Below, one piece after another: positions 8,128 through 15,798 of a DNA stretch of 64,000 bases. Made by a program: the position numbers and the translations under genes. This DNA comes from Flammeovirgaceae bacterium UBA1842 (GTDB lineage Bacteria > Bacteroidota > Bacteroidia > Cytophagales > Cyclobacteriaceae), in contig DDIU01000032.1 in the NCBI GenBank assembly GCA_002338655.1, positions 1 through 64,000 on the forward strand. The letters are read 5' to 3'. The notes beneath the pieces were generated by a model. It was not told the origin of the DNA. It ran no database searches and worked only from the letters and a program-made list of their open reading frames with translations. How positions within the stretch are numbered: position 1 is the stretch's first letter; every line of letters starts with the position of its first letter.

Positions 8128-8984
8128 TAGATCACCATTTTATCAATTGGTACAATTAAAATATCTTCCGCTCCGGCAGCTTTTAGCTCATCAATTACTT
8201 CCCAAAACTGGTTTTCATCGATTACAGAATGCAAAGAGCTCCAGCCTTTCTCGGCCAAGGGAAGTAGCGTAGGGCTTTTTAATACAGGTAAAATATTGGT
8301 GACGGCTTCAATCTTGTCGTTAGGTACATTCATTAAAATATACTTGCTGTTTTTAGCTCTCAGCACGGCTTTAATTCTGAATACTAGCCTGTCCAGAATG
8401 GCTTCTTGCTGTGCCGAAAGTTGCTGCGACTTTACCAATACGGCTTCTGACCTAAGGATGATTTGTGTTTCCCTTAAACCGTTTTTAAAAAGCGTACTGC
8501 CAGAGCTTACGATATCACAAATACCATCTGCCAAGCCAATGTTAGGAGCGATCTCAACCGACCCGGAAATGGTGTGTATCTCTGCTTGGATGTTGTTTTT
8601 ATCTAAATAGGCTTGAAGTGTAACAGGGTAGGAGGTGGCTATCTTTTTCCCGTTAAAATAGCTGAGTGTATCCTCTTCTACTTCTTTAGGAACGGCAAGG
8701 GATACTTTACATTTGGAAAACCCCAATTTCTCTACTACGGCAACTTGCTTTTGGCTTTCTAATAGCAGATTTTCCCCGATAATGGCAATATCAACCGTTC
8801 CATCCTCTAAGTATTGTGGGATATCTGAGTTGCGCAGATATAAAATTTCCATTGGGAAATTGTCAACCACTACCTTTAGTTGGTCTTTACCATTGTTGAT
8901 GGCAATGCCACAATCTTTTAAGAGTTTTAAAGAATCTTCGTGAAGACGCCCGCTTTTCTGAACTGCAATTTTTAGTTTACTCAT
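8127..8984 (-). CDS. hisG: ATP phosphoribosyltransferase, long form
   Basis: HisG commits ATP and PRPP to histidine synthesis and is the feedback-inhibited step. The product is 285 residues from the ATG at 8984 (MSKLKIAVQKSGRLHEDSL). A TTG-started extension to 9008 would run toward the attenuator terminator and is unlikely. The catalytic part spans about 1-215 and includes the PRPP loop DIVSSGSTL. The C-terminal 70 residues (ending in GAEDILIVPIDKMVI) form the ACT-like regulatory domain, so this is the homohexameric long form that needs no HisZ. It is the first structural gene after the leader attenuator at 9020-9143. Confidence 0.96.
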   Translation of the reverse strand: MSKLKIAVQKSGRLHEDSLKLLKDCGIAINNGKDQLKVVVDNFPMEILYLRNSDIPQYLEDGTVDIAIIGENLLLESQKQVAVVEKLGFSKCKVSLAVPKEVEEDTLSYFNGKKIATSYPVTLQAYLDKNNIQAEIHTISGSVEIAPNIGLADGICDIVSSGSTLFKNGLRETQIILRSEAVLVKSQQLSAQQEAILDRLVFRIKAVLRAKNSKYILMNVPNDKIEAVTNILPVLKSPTLLPLAEKGWSSLHSVIDENQFWEVIDELKAAGAEDILIVPIDKMVI

Positions 8985-9019
8985 TTTTAGTTTTAATGGT
9001 CTGAGCAAACCTTAGGCAT

Positions 9020-9056
9020 AAAAAAACACCGTCTGATTTACTCAGACGGTGTTTTT
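9020..9056 (-). terminator. his attenuator terminator
   Basis: On the minus strand a 15-bp perfect stem (arms 9042-9056 and 9022-9036, core ACACCGTCTGA/TCAGACGGTGT) with a 5-nt loop is followed by seven U (9026-9020). It lies 30-110 bases after the His-rich leader peptide and just before hisG, the place of a transcription attenuator. The 5' arm segment CGUCUGAG (9048-9041) can alternatively pair with CUCAGGCG (9100-9093) in the leader coding region. Confidence 0.9.
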
Positions 9057-9086
9057 GATATATTTAGAATTACTTACATACCATTA

Positions 9087-9143
9087 TCACTTCGCCTGAG
9101 GGCAAATATGAGAATGATGGTGATGTAGTGTAATAAAATTCAT
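9087..9143 (-). CDS. hisL: his operon leader peptide
   Basis: An 18-codon frame encodes MNFITLHHHHSHICPQAK followed by TGA, with five His codons within six (9125-9108). Such a run upstream of a his operon, followed by a terminator, is the hallmark of ribosome-mediated attenuation: scarcity of charged His-tRNA stalls the ribosome on the His run. Stalling there leaves CUCAGGCG (9100-9093) free to pair with the terminator's 5' arm, while reading to the stop codon would cover it. A second possible pairing, ACCATCATT with GATAATGGT (about 9121-9080), could form the pause hairpin. There is no Shine-Dalgarno, as is usual in this phylum. The symbol follows the enteric analogue by function, not by homology. 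Confidence 0.88.
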   Translation of the reverse strand: MNFITLHHHHSHICPQAK

Positions 9144-9161
9144 TTCTTGTATATGTTGTTG

Positions 9162-9169
9162 CAATGCTA
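9162..9169 (-). promoter_or_regulatory. Possible -7 element of the his promoter
   Basis: On the minus strand TAGCATTG lies about 19 bases before the leader ATG and differs by one base from the Bacteroidota -7 consensus TAnnTTTG. A T-rich stretch lies upstream, but no clear TTTG -33 element is present. The promoter has to lie between the RAYT-linked repeat (9245-9267) and the leader, which supports the location but not the exact site. Confidence 0.3.
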
Positions 9170-9244
9170 CTTCTTTTTTTTAGAAAAGGAATGGTTATTG
9201 AGATTTTATTGATGTTTGAATTTGATGGTAGCGAGCTACCCTTG

Positions 9245-9927
9245 GCTGGTGCAAGCTTGTAGCTCGTTCCCTTAAATATCCTTTCTCAACTACTCGTACT
9301 ATCATATGTAATCAATTTCTAACAATCCCTTACCACCTGCATAATCAATTGCACTGCTGTACTTCCAATGTTCAGCTTCATTAACAAAGCCAGCTTCAAC
9401 CGGATTTTGATGAATATAATCTACTTTCTGATCAATAACTGTCGGACTCCATAGTTCAATAGGATGGTTATGTTGTTGCCAAAACTGCCTATATTTTACA
9501 TTGCTATTTTTTTGTCCAGCACGTTCCATTAACCAAAGTAGATACTCTTTTCGGCTTTCTTGTGGGTTTAGTTTAATAGCTTCTTGTAGTTTTTTGGAGG
9601 TGTAGGTCTTCATTTCTTTCATCAAGACTGAGGGGTTAGATTCCTTGGCTCTAAAAATCAAATGAATATGGCTTGTCATAATGCAGTAGGCATAAATTTC
9701 CATTCCTTTTTGCTTCCTGCAATAATCTAAACTTTTGATAATCAGGTCAAAGTACAGATCACGAACAAAAATATCAAGCCAATATACAGTAGCAAAACTG
9801 ACAAAATACAAACCTTCTTTATTGTAGAACTTGTAATTCCTACTCATGAAATAAAACTAATTAGTTTGGTTGTAAATTGGAAGGAGGTTATAGAATTAGG
9901 AGGTACGAGCTACAAGCTCGCACCAGC
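9245..9927. mobile_element. RAYT transposase gene with flanking 23-bp inverted REP-like repeats
   Basis: The left repeat (9245-9267) and right repeat (9905-9927) are inverted copies matching at 22 of 23 positions (ACGAGCTACAAGCTYGCACCAGC). Each contains a small hairpin, CGAGCT-ACA-AGCTYG. An additional palindrome, GGTAGCGAGCTACC, lies at 9227-9240. They bracket the Y1 transposase gene 9302-9847. This arrangement is typical of REP-associated tyrosine transposases, which recognise hairpin repeats next to their gene. Confidence 0.75.
9302..9847 (-). CDS. REP-associated tyrosine transposase (RAYT, Y1 family)
   Basis: The 181-residue protein belongs to the IS200-like Y1 transposase superfamily. 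The HUH metal-binding motif is seen as SHIHLIF (H60, H62). The probable nucleophile is Y82 in the helix KTYTSKKLQEAI. The C-terminal RAYT signature YIHQNPVEAGFV...WKYSSAIDY follows. These single-strand DNA enzymes nick and rejoin at hairpin repeats. It is intact, with 23-bp inverted repeats on both sides. It lies upstream of the his leader on the same strand, but the his attenuator should insulate the operon from read-through. Confidence 0.88.
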   Translation of the reverse strand: MSRNYKFYNKEGLYFVSFATVYWLDIFVRDLYFDLIIKSLDYCRKQKGMEIYAYCIMTSHIHLIFRAKESNPSVLMKEMKTYTSKKLQEAIKLNPQESRKEYLLWLMERAGQKNSNVKYRQFWQQHNHPIELWSPTVIDQKVDYIHQNPVEAGFVNEAEHWKYSSAIDYAGGKGLLEIDYI

Positions 9928-9940
9928 ATGAGAGGTTTTT

Positions 9941-10735
9941 TTAGTTTATTCTACTGATTTCAATTTTGAATCTGTCTTTATGTGGTTTAGCTTCATAAAT
10001 TTTAATACCTATATGCTTTTTATTTACAAGTTGAATTAATTTTCGTCTCTCTGTTAAATTCATGTTATAGCCCAATATAATTTCTTTAAATGCTTTTTTT
10101 GGTAACATGATTTTTCTGTCATCAATATGATTTTTAGTTAGTCTAAACTCATCTTCATATGACCATTTATCCCATTTACTAAAAATCTGTTTTTCAAAAT
10201 TTTCAGTTAGATTACCCTTTGGTAAAATTGTAGGAAAGTCAGAGTGGTATCCAACTTTCCCTAAATAATCCACGTTTTCTATTTTTAGTAATTCTGAAGA
10301 ATCAAAACCAACACAAAATCCACTATGAGCATTTGCATAATGTCCCCACATCAATATATCATCATTATGCTGTGTGAGACTAAAAATTCCCATTCTACTA
10401 TCTAAATTTTTAAAATATTCTGAGTCATTTTTTTTAAATGATGTTGGGCTAATTGACCCTTCAATAACCTGTTTTTTTGCAAAATTTCTTATTTCATCCA
10501 CGCTTGCATTTGGATAACAAGCCTTTGCCACGCTGTAGTAAATGTCTTCGAGTTGTCTTTCTGGTTCTATATCATATCTGATCGGTATTTTACAATCGAA
10601 TGGGTCATTGAAACTTTTGGGTGAGGCAAAAAATGCAATTTGTTTGTGTAGAAGCTCTCGGTGATATTTATTGTTCCAGTCTCGAAACTTATACAGGGTA
10701 TCAGGCAATTTGAAATCTCCTAGTTTCTTTGTCAT
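9941..10735 (-). CDS. DUF2971 domain protein
   Basis: The 264-residue protein has the features of DUF2971: an N-terminal LYKFRDWNNKY, then FFASPKSFNDPFDCKI, the central segment MGIFSLTQHNDDILMWGHYANAHSGFCVGFD, and a C-terminal part with KEIILGYNM. The biochemical function of this family is not established; members are often found in accessory or defence-rich regions. No membrane segment or signal peptide is visible. It stands alone, with RAYT1 downstream on the same strand and the YfcC-like gene divergent upstream. Its AT-richness exceeds that of the his genes, consistent with acquisition. Confidence 0.75.
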   Translation of the reverse strand: MTKKLGDFKLPDTLYKFRDWNNKYHRELLHKQIAFFASPKSFNDPFDCKIPIRYDIEPERQLEDIYYSVAKACYPNASVDEIRNFAKKQVIEGSISPTSFKKNDSEYFKNLDSRMGIFSLTQHNDDILMWGHYANAHSGFCVGFDSSELLKIENVDYLGKVGYHSDFPTILPKGNLTENFEKQIFSKWDKWSYEDEFRLTKNHIDDRKIMLPKKAFKEIILGYNMNLTERRKLIQLVNKKHIGIKIYEAKPHKDRFKIEISRIN

Positions 10736-10923
10736 TCATTATTTGATTTTGAGGATTGGCGGTAAATTTATTTACAGCAGCGCCAAATATTCAGCTAAAT
10801 TTAATGAATTATTTACATATAATAATTATAAAAATAGCCAGACATATCGAATTAAGATGGAATCCCATTTATTAGGAGGTACTATTTTTATTACTAAATT
10901 GAGCCTTTCTTTTAAACTCCCGT

Positions 10924-12270
10924 ATGAAAAAGTTAGTGTTTCCTCATCCTTTAGTTCTCCTCCTCCTTTGCATTATTGTGGCTGCTTTGGCCAGTTATGT
11001 AGTTCCAGCAGGTCAGTTTGACCGCACCATCAATGAACAAACTGGAAGGGAAGTAGTGGTGCCCGGTTCTTATCATAAGGTAGATGCTAGCCCGGTCGGA
11101 TTTTTTCAAACTTTAGTCGCGGTACCCTTGGGATTAGAGAGAGCTGCTTCAGTTGTGTTCCTTGTTTTTATAGTAGGTGGTGCCTTTGTGGTGATAGATA
11201 AAACAGGGGCACTAAACAGCGGAATGGAGTACCTTGTCAAGAGGCTCGAAAGCAAGGAAATGCTAGTGATCCCCATATCGATTTTAGTTTTCGCCAGCCT
11301 AGGAGCACTACAAAATTTTCAGGAAGAGATTATCCCATTAGTGCCTATTTTATTGATATTATGCCGCAGACTGGGTTTTGATAATCTTACTGCAGCAGCC
11401 ATTAGCATTGGGGCGGCTATGGTAGGTTCTTCTTTTAGCCCCATGAATCCTTTTCAAGTGGGGATAGCCCAAAAATTGGCAGATCTGCCGTTGTTGTCCG
11501 GTGGAGGGTTTAGATTGATCTTTTTATTAATTGCCATAGGGGTCTATATGATCATTGTTTGGAGAAGGGCGCTAAAGACAAGAATAGCACCTGAACGGGG
11601 AGGAATTGAAATAGTGGTGGGAAATCAGATATCAACTTCACAAAGGTTGATACTCGTTATATTGATGCTAACCTTTACATTCTTTGTGGTAGGAGTGATT
11701 TTCTGGGGCTGGGGATTTCAGGAGATGTCGGCAGCCTTCTTACTTTCAGGAATTATATGTGGGTTAATCGGTGGGCTAAAAGTAAGAGGTACAGCCGAAG
11801 CATTTGTTTCAGGATTTCAGGAAATGGCCTATGCCGGTATTCTCATTGGATTTGCCAGTGGCATTTTTGTGGTGTTGGAGCAGGGTCTTATTATTGATTC
11901 GATTGTCCATAACCTATTCTCTTCCATCTCTTCCTTGCCTAAGGAATTGTCTTTAACAGGAATTACATTTATCCATACACTCATTCATTTTCCAGTTCCC
12001 AGTGTAAGTGGCCATGCGGTACTCACACTGCCCATCTTAGTTCCCCTTTCTGATCTAATGGGGGTTTCCCGTCAGGTTACGGTACTCTGCTATCAATATG
12101 GTGCTGGAATGGGTGAATTTCTAACGCCAACCAACGGGGCGTTAATGGCGATATTGGCTGCAGCTAGTGTACCTTTTAATCAGTGGTTCAAATTTGCCTT
12201 GAAAGTGTATGGCGCTTTAATTGCCCTTGGGTTAATCGCTATTTATTTGGCAATGTATATTGGGTTGTAG
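10924..12270 (+). CDS. YfcC-type (C4-dicarboxylate carrier/basic amino acid antiporter-like) membrane transporter
   Basis: The 448-residue protein has about eleven hydrophobic segments. It shows the YfcC family features: FPHPLVLLLLCIIVAALASYVVPAGQFDR at the N-terminus (first helix then PAGxF), GAFVVIDKTGALN, the re-entrant-like segment SIGAAMVGSSFSPMNPFQVGIAQ, and a matching C-terminal HFPVPSVSGHAVLTLPIL and YGAGMGEFLTPTNGALMAIL. The family is linked to dicarboxylate and basic amino acid exchange in the inner membrane; the substrate is not known here. Degenerate copies of its last 50 bases occur at 13084 and 13250, after the convergent cyclase gene. Confidence 0.8.
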   Translation: MKKLVFPHPLVLLLLCIIVAALASYVVPAGQFDRTINEQTGREVVVPGSYHKVDASPVGFFQTLVAVPLGLERAASVVFLVFIVGGAFVVIDKTGALNSGMEYLVKRLESKEMLVIPISILVFASLGALQNFQEEIIPLVPILLILCRRLGFDNLTAAAISIGAAMVGSSFSPMNPFQVGIAQKLADLPLLSGGGFRLIFLLIAIGVYMIIVWRRALKTRIAPERGGIEIVVGNQISTSQRLILVILMLTFTFFVVGVIFWGWGFQEMSAAFLLSGIICGLIGGLKVRGTAEAFVSGFQEMAYAGILIGFASGIFVVLEQGLIIDSIVHNLFSSISSLPKELSLTGITFIHTLIHFPVPSVSGHAVLTLPILVPLSDLMGVSRQVTVLCYQYGAGMGEFLTPTNGALMAILAAASVPFNQWFKFALKVYGALIALGLIAIYLAMYIGL

Positions 12271-12293
12271 GTTTTTTACTACTAACAATTGTA

Positions 12294-12326
12294 AGGTTTA
12301 CTAATCCTGGGAGGCTTAGTAAACCT
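12294..12326. repeat. REP-like palindrome after the transporter gene
   Basis: AGGTTTACTAA (12294-12304) is the perfect reverse complement of TTAGTAAACCT (12316-12326). The same core recurs at 13161-13193 and, in variant form, around RAYT2 (18497-18531, 19191-19237). It probably belongs to the repeat family mobilised by that transposase, and overlaps no gene except possibly the distal 3' UTR of the transporter. Confidence 0.6.
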
Positions 12327-12334
12327 CGAAGAGT

Positions 12335-13024
12335 CTATTCAAAAATGGCTACTGCTCTTACCGGTGATCCTGTGCCACCACGGATTTTTAATGGGAGACC
12401 AATAAAACGAAAACGACCTCTGTCTATTAATAAATGAAGGTTGATAAGATTTTCATAGTGTGTAAAGCCCAATTCACCGCAAATTTTATGTACGTCTTTG
12501 TTAGAAACGCCCGATACACCGGGCGCCATGGTCTCAACACCAAATGCCGCGATTTCCTTTTGACCTAACCATCGCGTAGCCTGTGCACTAAGTCCGGGGC
12601 CTTTAAACCAATCAGGTTTGCCAAAAGTCTTTCTGTAATGGTCTGTATAAATCAGGACGGTGTCACCACTTTTAATTTCAGTACCAGCTGCAAGGCATGC
12701 ATTTTCAAGGTCAATGATCTCAATAAGTTGGCTGGGTTTTTTCGTTGAAAGATCTAAACATAGGCCTTCTGTATAAAAGGTGGTGAGCGACATTGTATCA
12801 ATAGATTGTCCCTTGTACTTAGCTCCCATATGATTGAGCGCATCCACATGTGTACCCGTATGTTCGCCAAGTTCTAATTTATTGACGCTTGGAGAAGAGG
12901 TGGTGGCATTTGCTATCCCTTCCCATTCTTCATGCGTGGCATGAACCGATATTTTGACATCGGGTAGCCCTTTGTAAACAGGCATACCCGAAAATATCTC
13001 CTGGCTTAAATCTATTATTTCCAT
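12335..13024 (-). CDS. Cyclase family (kynurenine formamidase-like) metal-dependent hydrolase
   Basis: The preferred start is the ATG at 13024 (MEIIDLSQEIFSGMPVYKG), giving 229 residues; an upstream start at 13060 adds 12 unlikely residues. The metal-binding motif HxGTHxDxxxH is present as H55-T-G-T-H59-V-D61-A-L-N-H65. FGVETMAPG and the C-terminal GLPLKIRGGTGSPVRAVAI are also typical. The family includes arylformamidase (KynB), isatin hydrolase and uncharacterised amidohydrolases; the substrate is not determined by these motifs. No other kynurenine-pathway gene is nearby. It is convergent with the transporter gene. Confidence 0.8.
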   Translation of the reverse strand: MEIIDLSQEIFSGMPVYKGLPDVKISVHATHEEWEGIANATTSSPSVNKLELGEHTGTHVDALNHMGAKYKGQSIDTMSLTTFYTEGLCLDLSTKKPSQLIEIIDLENACLAAGTEIKSGDTVLIYTDHYRKTFGKPDWFKGPGLSAQATRWLGQKEIAAFGVETMAPGVSGVSNKDVHKICGELGFTHYENLINLHLLIDRGRFRFIGLPLKIRGGTGSPVRAVAIFE

Positions 13025-13083
13025 GCTAGTCGTTTTGACAATATAAGGGCTATTTTCCAAATCCCAATATCAGTTAATTATGT

Positions 13084-13148
13084 TTTAATTGCCCTTGGGT
13101 TAATCACTATTTATCTGGCGATGTATATTGGGTTATAGTTTTTTACTA
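13084..13148 (+). pseudogene. Remnant copy of the transporter gene 3' end (copy 2)
   Basis: The segment beginning TTTAATTGCCCTTGGGTTAA repeats the last 18 codons of the YfcC-like gene (12216-12270) and the following 3' spacer. It still reads LIALGLITIYLAMYIGL plus stop. Changes are mostly synonymous (TTG to CTG, GCA to GCG) with one Ala to Thr. The similarity continues through the palindrome at 13161-13193, for about 110 bp in all. Confidence 0.75.
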
Positions 13149-13160
13149 CTAGCAATTATA

Positions 13161-13240
13161 AGGTTTACTAATCCTAGGAGGTTTAGTAAACCTCCTGGAA
13201 GGCTTAGTAAACCTTCTCGTAGGCTTAGTAAGTCTTAGTA
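13161..13240. repeat. REP-like palindrome with extra TTAGTAA units
   Basis: AGGTTTACTAA (13161-13171) pairs with TTAGTAAACCT (13183-13193), the same palindrome as at 12294-12326. It is followed by three further degenerate units containing GGCTTAGTAA or GTCTTAGTAA up to 13240. The unit is shared with the RAYT2 flanks. Confidence 0.6.
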
Positions 13241-13249
13241 ACAACATCC

Positions 13250-13298
13250 TGCCCTTGGGTTAATCGCTATTTATCTGGCGATGTATATTGGGCTGTAA
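13250..13298 (+). pseudogene. Remnant copy of the transporter gene 3' end (copy 3)
   Basis: A third copy of the transporter's last codons reads ALGLIAIYLAMYIGL plus TAA. It shares CTGGCG with copy 2 but has the GCT (Ala) codon of the intact gene. It stops six bases before the luciferase-like gene on the opposite strand and has no start of its own. Confidence 0.75.
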
Positions 13299-13303
13299 AT
13301 GAA

Positions 13304-14299
13304 TCATGGTTTTTGGATTTCCTTAAGCATTTTATACGATAATAACCTGGCGGTATGATCATAAATGTGCGAAACTACCATGAGTTCATCGATCTGAGTA
13401 TCATTAACAAATGTGTTTAGGCTTTGTTTAATATCTTCTGCATTACCCACAAAGGAATAAGTCAAAAGCTGTTGCATCACTTGCTCAGCTTCAGGTGGAA
13501 GTGCAAAGGTCTCATCTGGAGGCTGAAGCGGGGATCTGTTTTGAGTGAGAATGCCCAAAAATATTTTTTTCATAGAAGTGGCCAATAATTTAGCTTCCCT
13601 TGTAGTTTCGGCAGCAATGACGTTGACACAGGCCATCACGTAGGGCTCTTTTAGTTGTTCCGATGGTTTGAAATTGGTATGGTAAATATGTAATGCTTCG
13701 TGAAGTAACCGTGGGGCAAAATGACTGGCGAAAGCATAGGGTAAGCCCAATGAAGCCGCTAAATGTGCACTGTCGGTACTTGACCCTAAAATCCAAATAG
13801 GAATATTGAGCCCTTCTCCAGGGATGGCTCTCACCGCACTTACCTTATTTTCTAACGACAGGTAATTCTGCAATTCCTTTACTGTCTCTGGAAATCTAAA
13901 AGCTGCCTGATCATCTCTCTGAAGTGCTCGTGCAGTCTGTTGGTCGGTACCGGGAGCCCGGCCTAGTCCTAAATCAATCCGGTCAGGATAAATAGAGGCA
14001 AGAGTTCCGAATTGTTCGGCTACTATTAAAGGAGCGTGGTTGGGAAGCATTATCCCACCCGAACCCACCCTGATGGTAGAAGTGCCTCCTGCGATATAAC
14101 CAATTAAAACAGCCGTGGCCGAGCTTGCGATACTGGGCATGTTGTGATGTTCTGCCAGCCAATATCGATTGTAACCAAGTTGCTCCGTTTGCTGTGCAAG
14201 ATCTAAACTGTTTTTAAATGAATCGCTGGGAGTATAACCTTCTAATATCAAAGCCAAATCCAAAACGGACAAGGGTATTTTTGTAAAGTCTTTTTTCAT
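13304..14299 (-). CDS. LLM-class (luciferase-like) flavin-dependent oxidoreductase, MsnO8-type
   Basis: The 331-residue protein has the bacterial luciferase-like TIM-barrel pattern: SVLDLALILEGYTPSDSFKN at the start, GYNRYWLAEHHNMPSIASSAT, IRVGSGGIMLPNHAPLIVAEQFGTL, and DRIDLGLGRAPGTD. This set is characteristic of the MsnO8/YtmO-like group, which uses reduced flavin from a partner reductase to oxidise organic substrates. No flavin reductase is encoded beside it. The gene is complete; the 154 bp upstream hold no feature I can support. The substrate is unknown. Confidence 0.85.
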   Translation of the reverse strand: MKKDFTKIPLSVLDLALILEGYTPSDSFKNSLDLAQQTEQLGYNRYWLAEHHNMPSIASSATAVLIGYIAGGTSTIRVGSGGIMLPNHAPLIVAEQFGTLASIYPDRIDLGLGRAPGTDQQTARALQRDDQAAFRFPETVKELQNYLSLENKVSAVRAIPGEGLNIPIWILGSSTDSAHLAASLGLPYAFASHFAPRLLHEALHIYHTNFKPSEQLKEPYVMACVNVIAAETTREAKLLATSMKKIFLGILTQNRSPLQPPDETFALPPEAEQVMQQLLTYSFVGNAEDIKQSLNTFVNDTQIDELMVVSHIYDHTARLLSYKMLKEIQKP

Positions 14300-14453
14300 G
14301 AAATCGGAACCGTTGGGGCTAATTAAATTTTTGTGAGAACACTGAAATGGTCGGCAACACCAACCATTGGTCTTCGAGTCAATGAACAGAGAATATCAAC
14401 TAATAATTTCCAGAATAGACCTCTATTAGACATTTCCCCATTGAGGTTACTGA

Positions 14454-14909
14454 TTAAGGCGTTTTATTTAAAATGAAAGCTATTTTCCAAATCCCAACAT
14501 CCGTTAAATACTGCTTTGATTCTACAAATCCGGCATTTTTATATAAGCTGATAGCAGGACCATTGGCCAAACCTGTTTCTACAGTAATTGTTTTGGCTTG
14601 CCCTATTTCTTTTGCAAATGAAACCAATTTTCTGCCAATCCCTTGTCGGAAATAAGTGGGAGATACAACCAAACTACAGATATGGATACCTGATTCTTTA
14701 CTCTCTATTTCCATCACCGCAGCCAGGGAATCTTTTACCTTATATCCATAGAACATGGTGGAACTCTGTTGGATGGCATTAGCAGTTCTTTTTAATGGTG
14801 GAAAATCAGTGGCCTTTAGTAACTGAGCCTCAACAGCATAGGATACTTGAAACACCTCATATATTTGGTTGGCAATGGGTGCAATCTTATGATTGAGAAT
14901 ACTGATCAT
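14454..14909 (-). CDS. GNAT family N-acetyltransferase
   Basis: Taking the ATG at 14909 (MISILNHKIAPIANQIYEV) gives 151 residues; the longer frame to 14942 would overlap the upstream lipoprotein gene. Motif A, which binds acetyl-CoA, is SLVVSPTYFRQGIGRKLVSFA, and the later helix-strand TVETGLANGPAISLYKNAGF completes the fold. The acceptor is unknown. The gene begins 13 bases after the lipoprotein gene's stop, so the two are probably cotranscribed. Confidence 0.82.
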   Translation of the reverse strand: MISILNHKIAPIANQIYEVFQVSYAVEAQLLKATDFPPLKRTANAIQQSSTMFYGYKVKDSLAAVMEIESKESGIHICSLVVSPTYFRQGIGRKLVSFAKEIGQAKTITVETGLANGPAISLYKNAGFVESKQYLTDVGIWKIAFILNKTP

Positions 14910-14922
14910 CAGCAGAATAACA

Positions 14923-15375
14923 CTAATTGGCGGCTGAACCAATATTGCCCAGAGCTAAGATGACATTCTTATTAGGGCCATCATCTTGGTGAATTTTAAT
15001 GTGGCCGTCAAAATTGATAAAGTCGTCATAAGTCATTGGTGTCTCATCATTAAGGGCATTGGCCAGTGAAATGCTCTCGCCTGTATTACCGTTGACTGGA
15101 GTAAGTAGTAGCGCCATATCTGCATCAGGGTTACTGATATTGCCATAATGTAAATGAGCGGGGTGGTTAATATCACCTTCTGTTCCCGTCAAACTTATTT
15201 TTATCTCGGTTAGATTATCCCTTCGTTCACGAAATACAACAAAGCCGTTAACTGGAAAATTAGAGGCTTGGCTTAACGCATATTGTTGCTCGTTACCCGT
15301 GTAAACAGAAACTTCTTCATCGGTGTCGCAGCCAAGTAAACAAAACAATAATATGATGAGTGATAATTTTTTCAT
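14923..15375 (-). CDS. CHRD-like lipoprotein
   Basis: The start chosen is the second ATG (15375), giving MKKLSLIILLFCLLGCDTD, a lipoprotein signal with lipobox LLGC; the 150-residue precursor would be lipidated at that Cys. The mature part contains VNGFVVFRERRDNLTEIKIS, HPAHLHYGNISNPDADMALLL and DGHIKIHQDDGPN. This layout, with a His-rich HxHxG strand, resembles the CHRD beta-sandwich domain. No enzymatic role is established. It is probably anchored in the envelope. Confidence 0.6.
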   Translation of the reverse strand: MKKLSLIILLFCLLGCDTDEEVSVYTGNEQQYALSQASNFPVNGFVVFRERRDNLTEIKISLTGTEGDINHPAHLHYGNISNPDADMALLLTPVNGNTGESISLANALNDETPMTYDDFINFDGHIKIHQDDGPNKNVILALGNIGSAAN

Positions 15376-15426
15376 AAACATTTTAATTCTGAATCTTCAA
15401 CTAAGTTAAACGATTCCAAACTATTA

Positions 15427-15786
15427 TTATTGACGGGGTAGCGGCAATTTATGTTGTCTCAGAAATGAAAGCCTATCCCAATAACCACGTTGGAATTTTA
15501 TTTTACCATCAATAACATGGAAGAAACCACAGCCTCGCAGTCCCAGGGGATCTTTCCATTCTAAGATAGCCCATTCACCATCTTCAAATATGTTTTCAAT
15601 GATGCAGACCATATCCGCAGTGGCGAATTCATCCACAAACATTTGATAAATTGCTTCTTTACCTATTATTGGTTCTTGATTTACCTGGTGGTTGATAGCC
15701 TCTTCATGATAATACTCAGCGAGTGTTTTTGCATCAGCGGTATTGAAGGTGTCCACCCATTTTTTGATCAGCTCTTTTGGTTTCAT
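15427..15786 (-). CDS. SnoaL/NTF2-like domain protein
   Basis: The 119-residue protein fits one NTF2-like cone fold: WVDTFNTADAKTLAEYYHEEAINH at the N-terminus, then the strands AILEWKDPLGLRGCGFFHVIDGKIKFQRGYWD. The family includes SnoaL-type polyketide cyclases and ketosteroid isomerases, along with many proteins of unknown role. No partner gene gives a clue to substrate. The gene starts 13 bases after the histidine kinase stop on the same strand, so it may be the distal gene of the regulator-kinase operon. Confidence 0.7.
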   Translation of the reverse strand: MKPKELIKKWVDTFNTADAKTLAEYYHEEAINHQVNQEPIIGKEAIYQMFVDEFATADMVCIIENIFEDGEWAILEWKDPLGLRGCGFFHVIDGKIKFQRGYWDRLSFLRQHKLPLPRQ

Positions 15787-15798
15787 AACGGTGATTTT

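Noticed and set aside
10671..11021. Open frame of 116 codons overlapping the start of the YfcC-like gene
   Set aside because: It is a different frame over the transporter's N-terminus and the end of the DUF2971 gene; low-complexity composition and no family resemblance.
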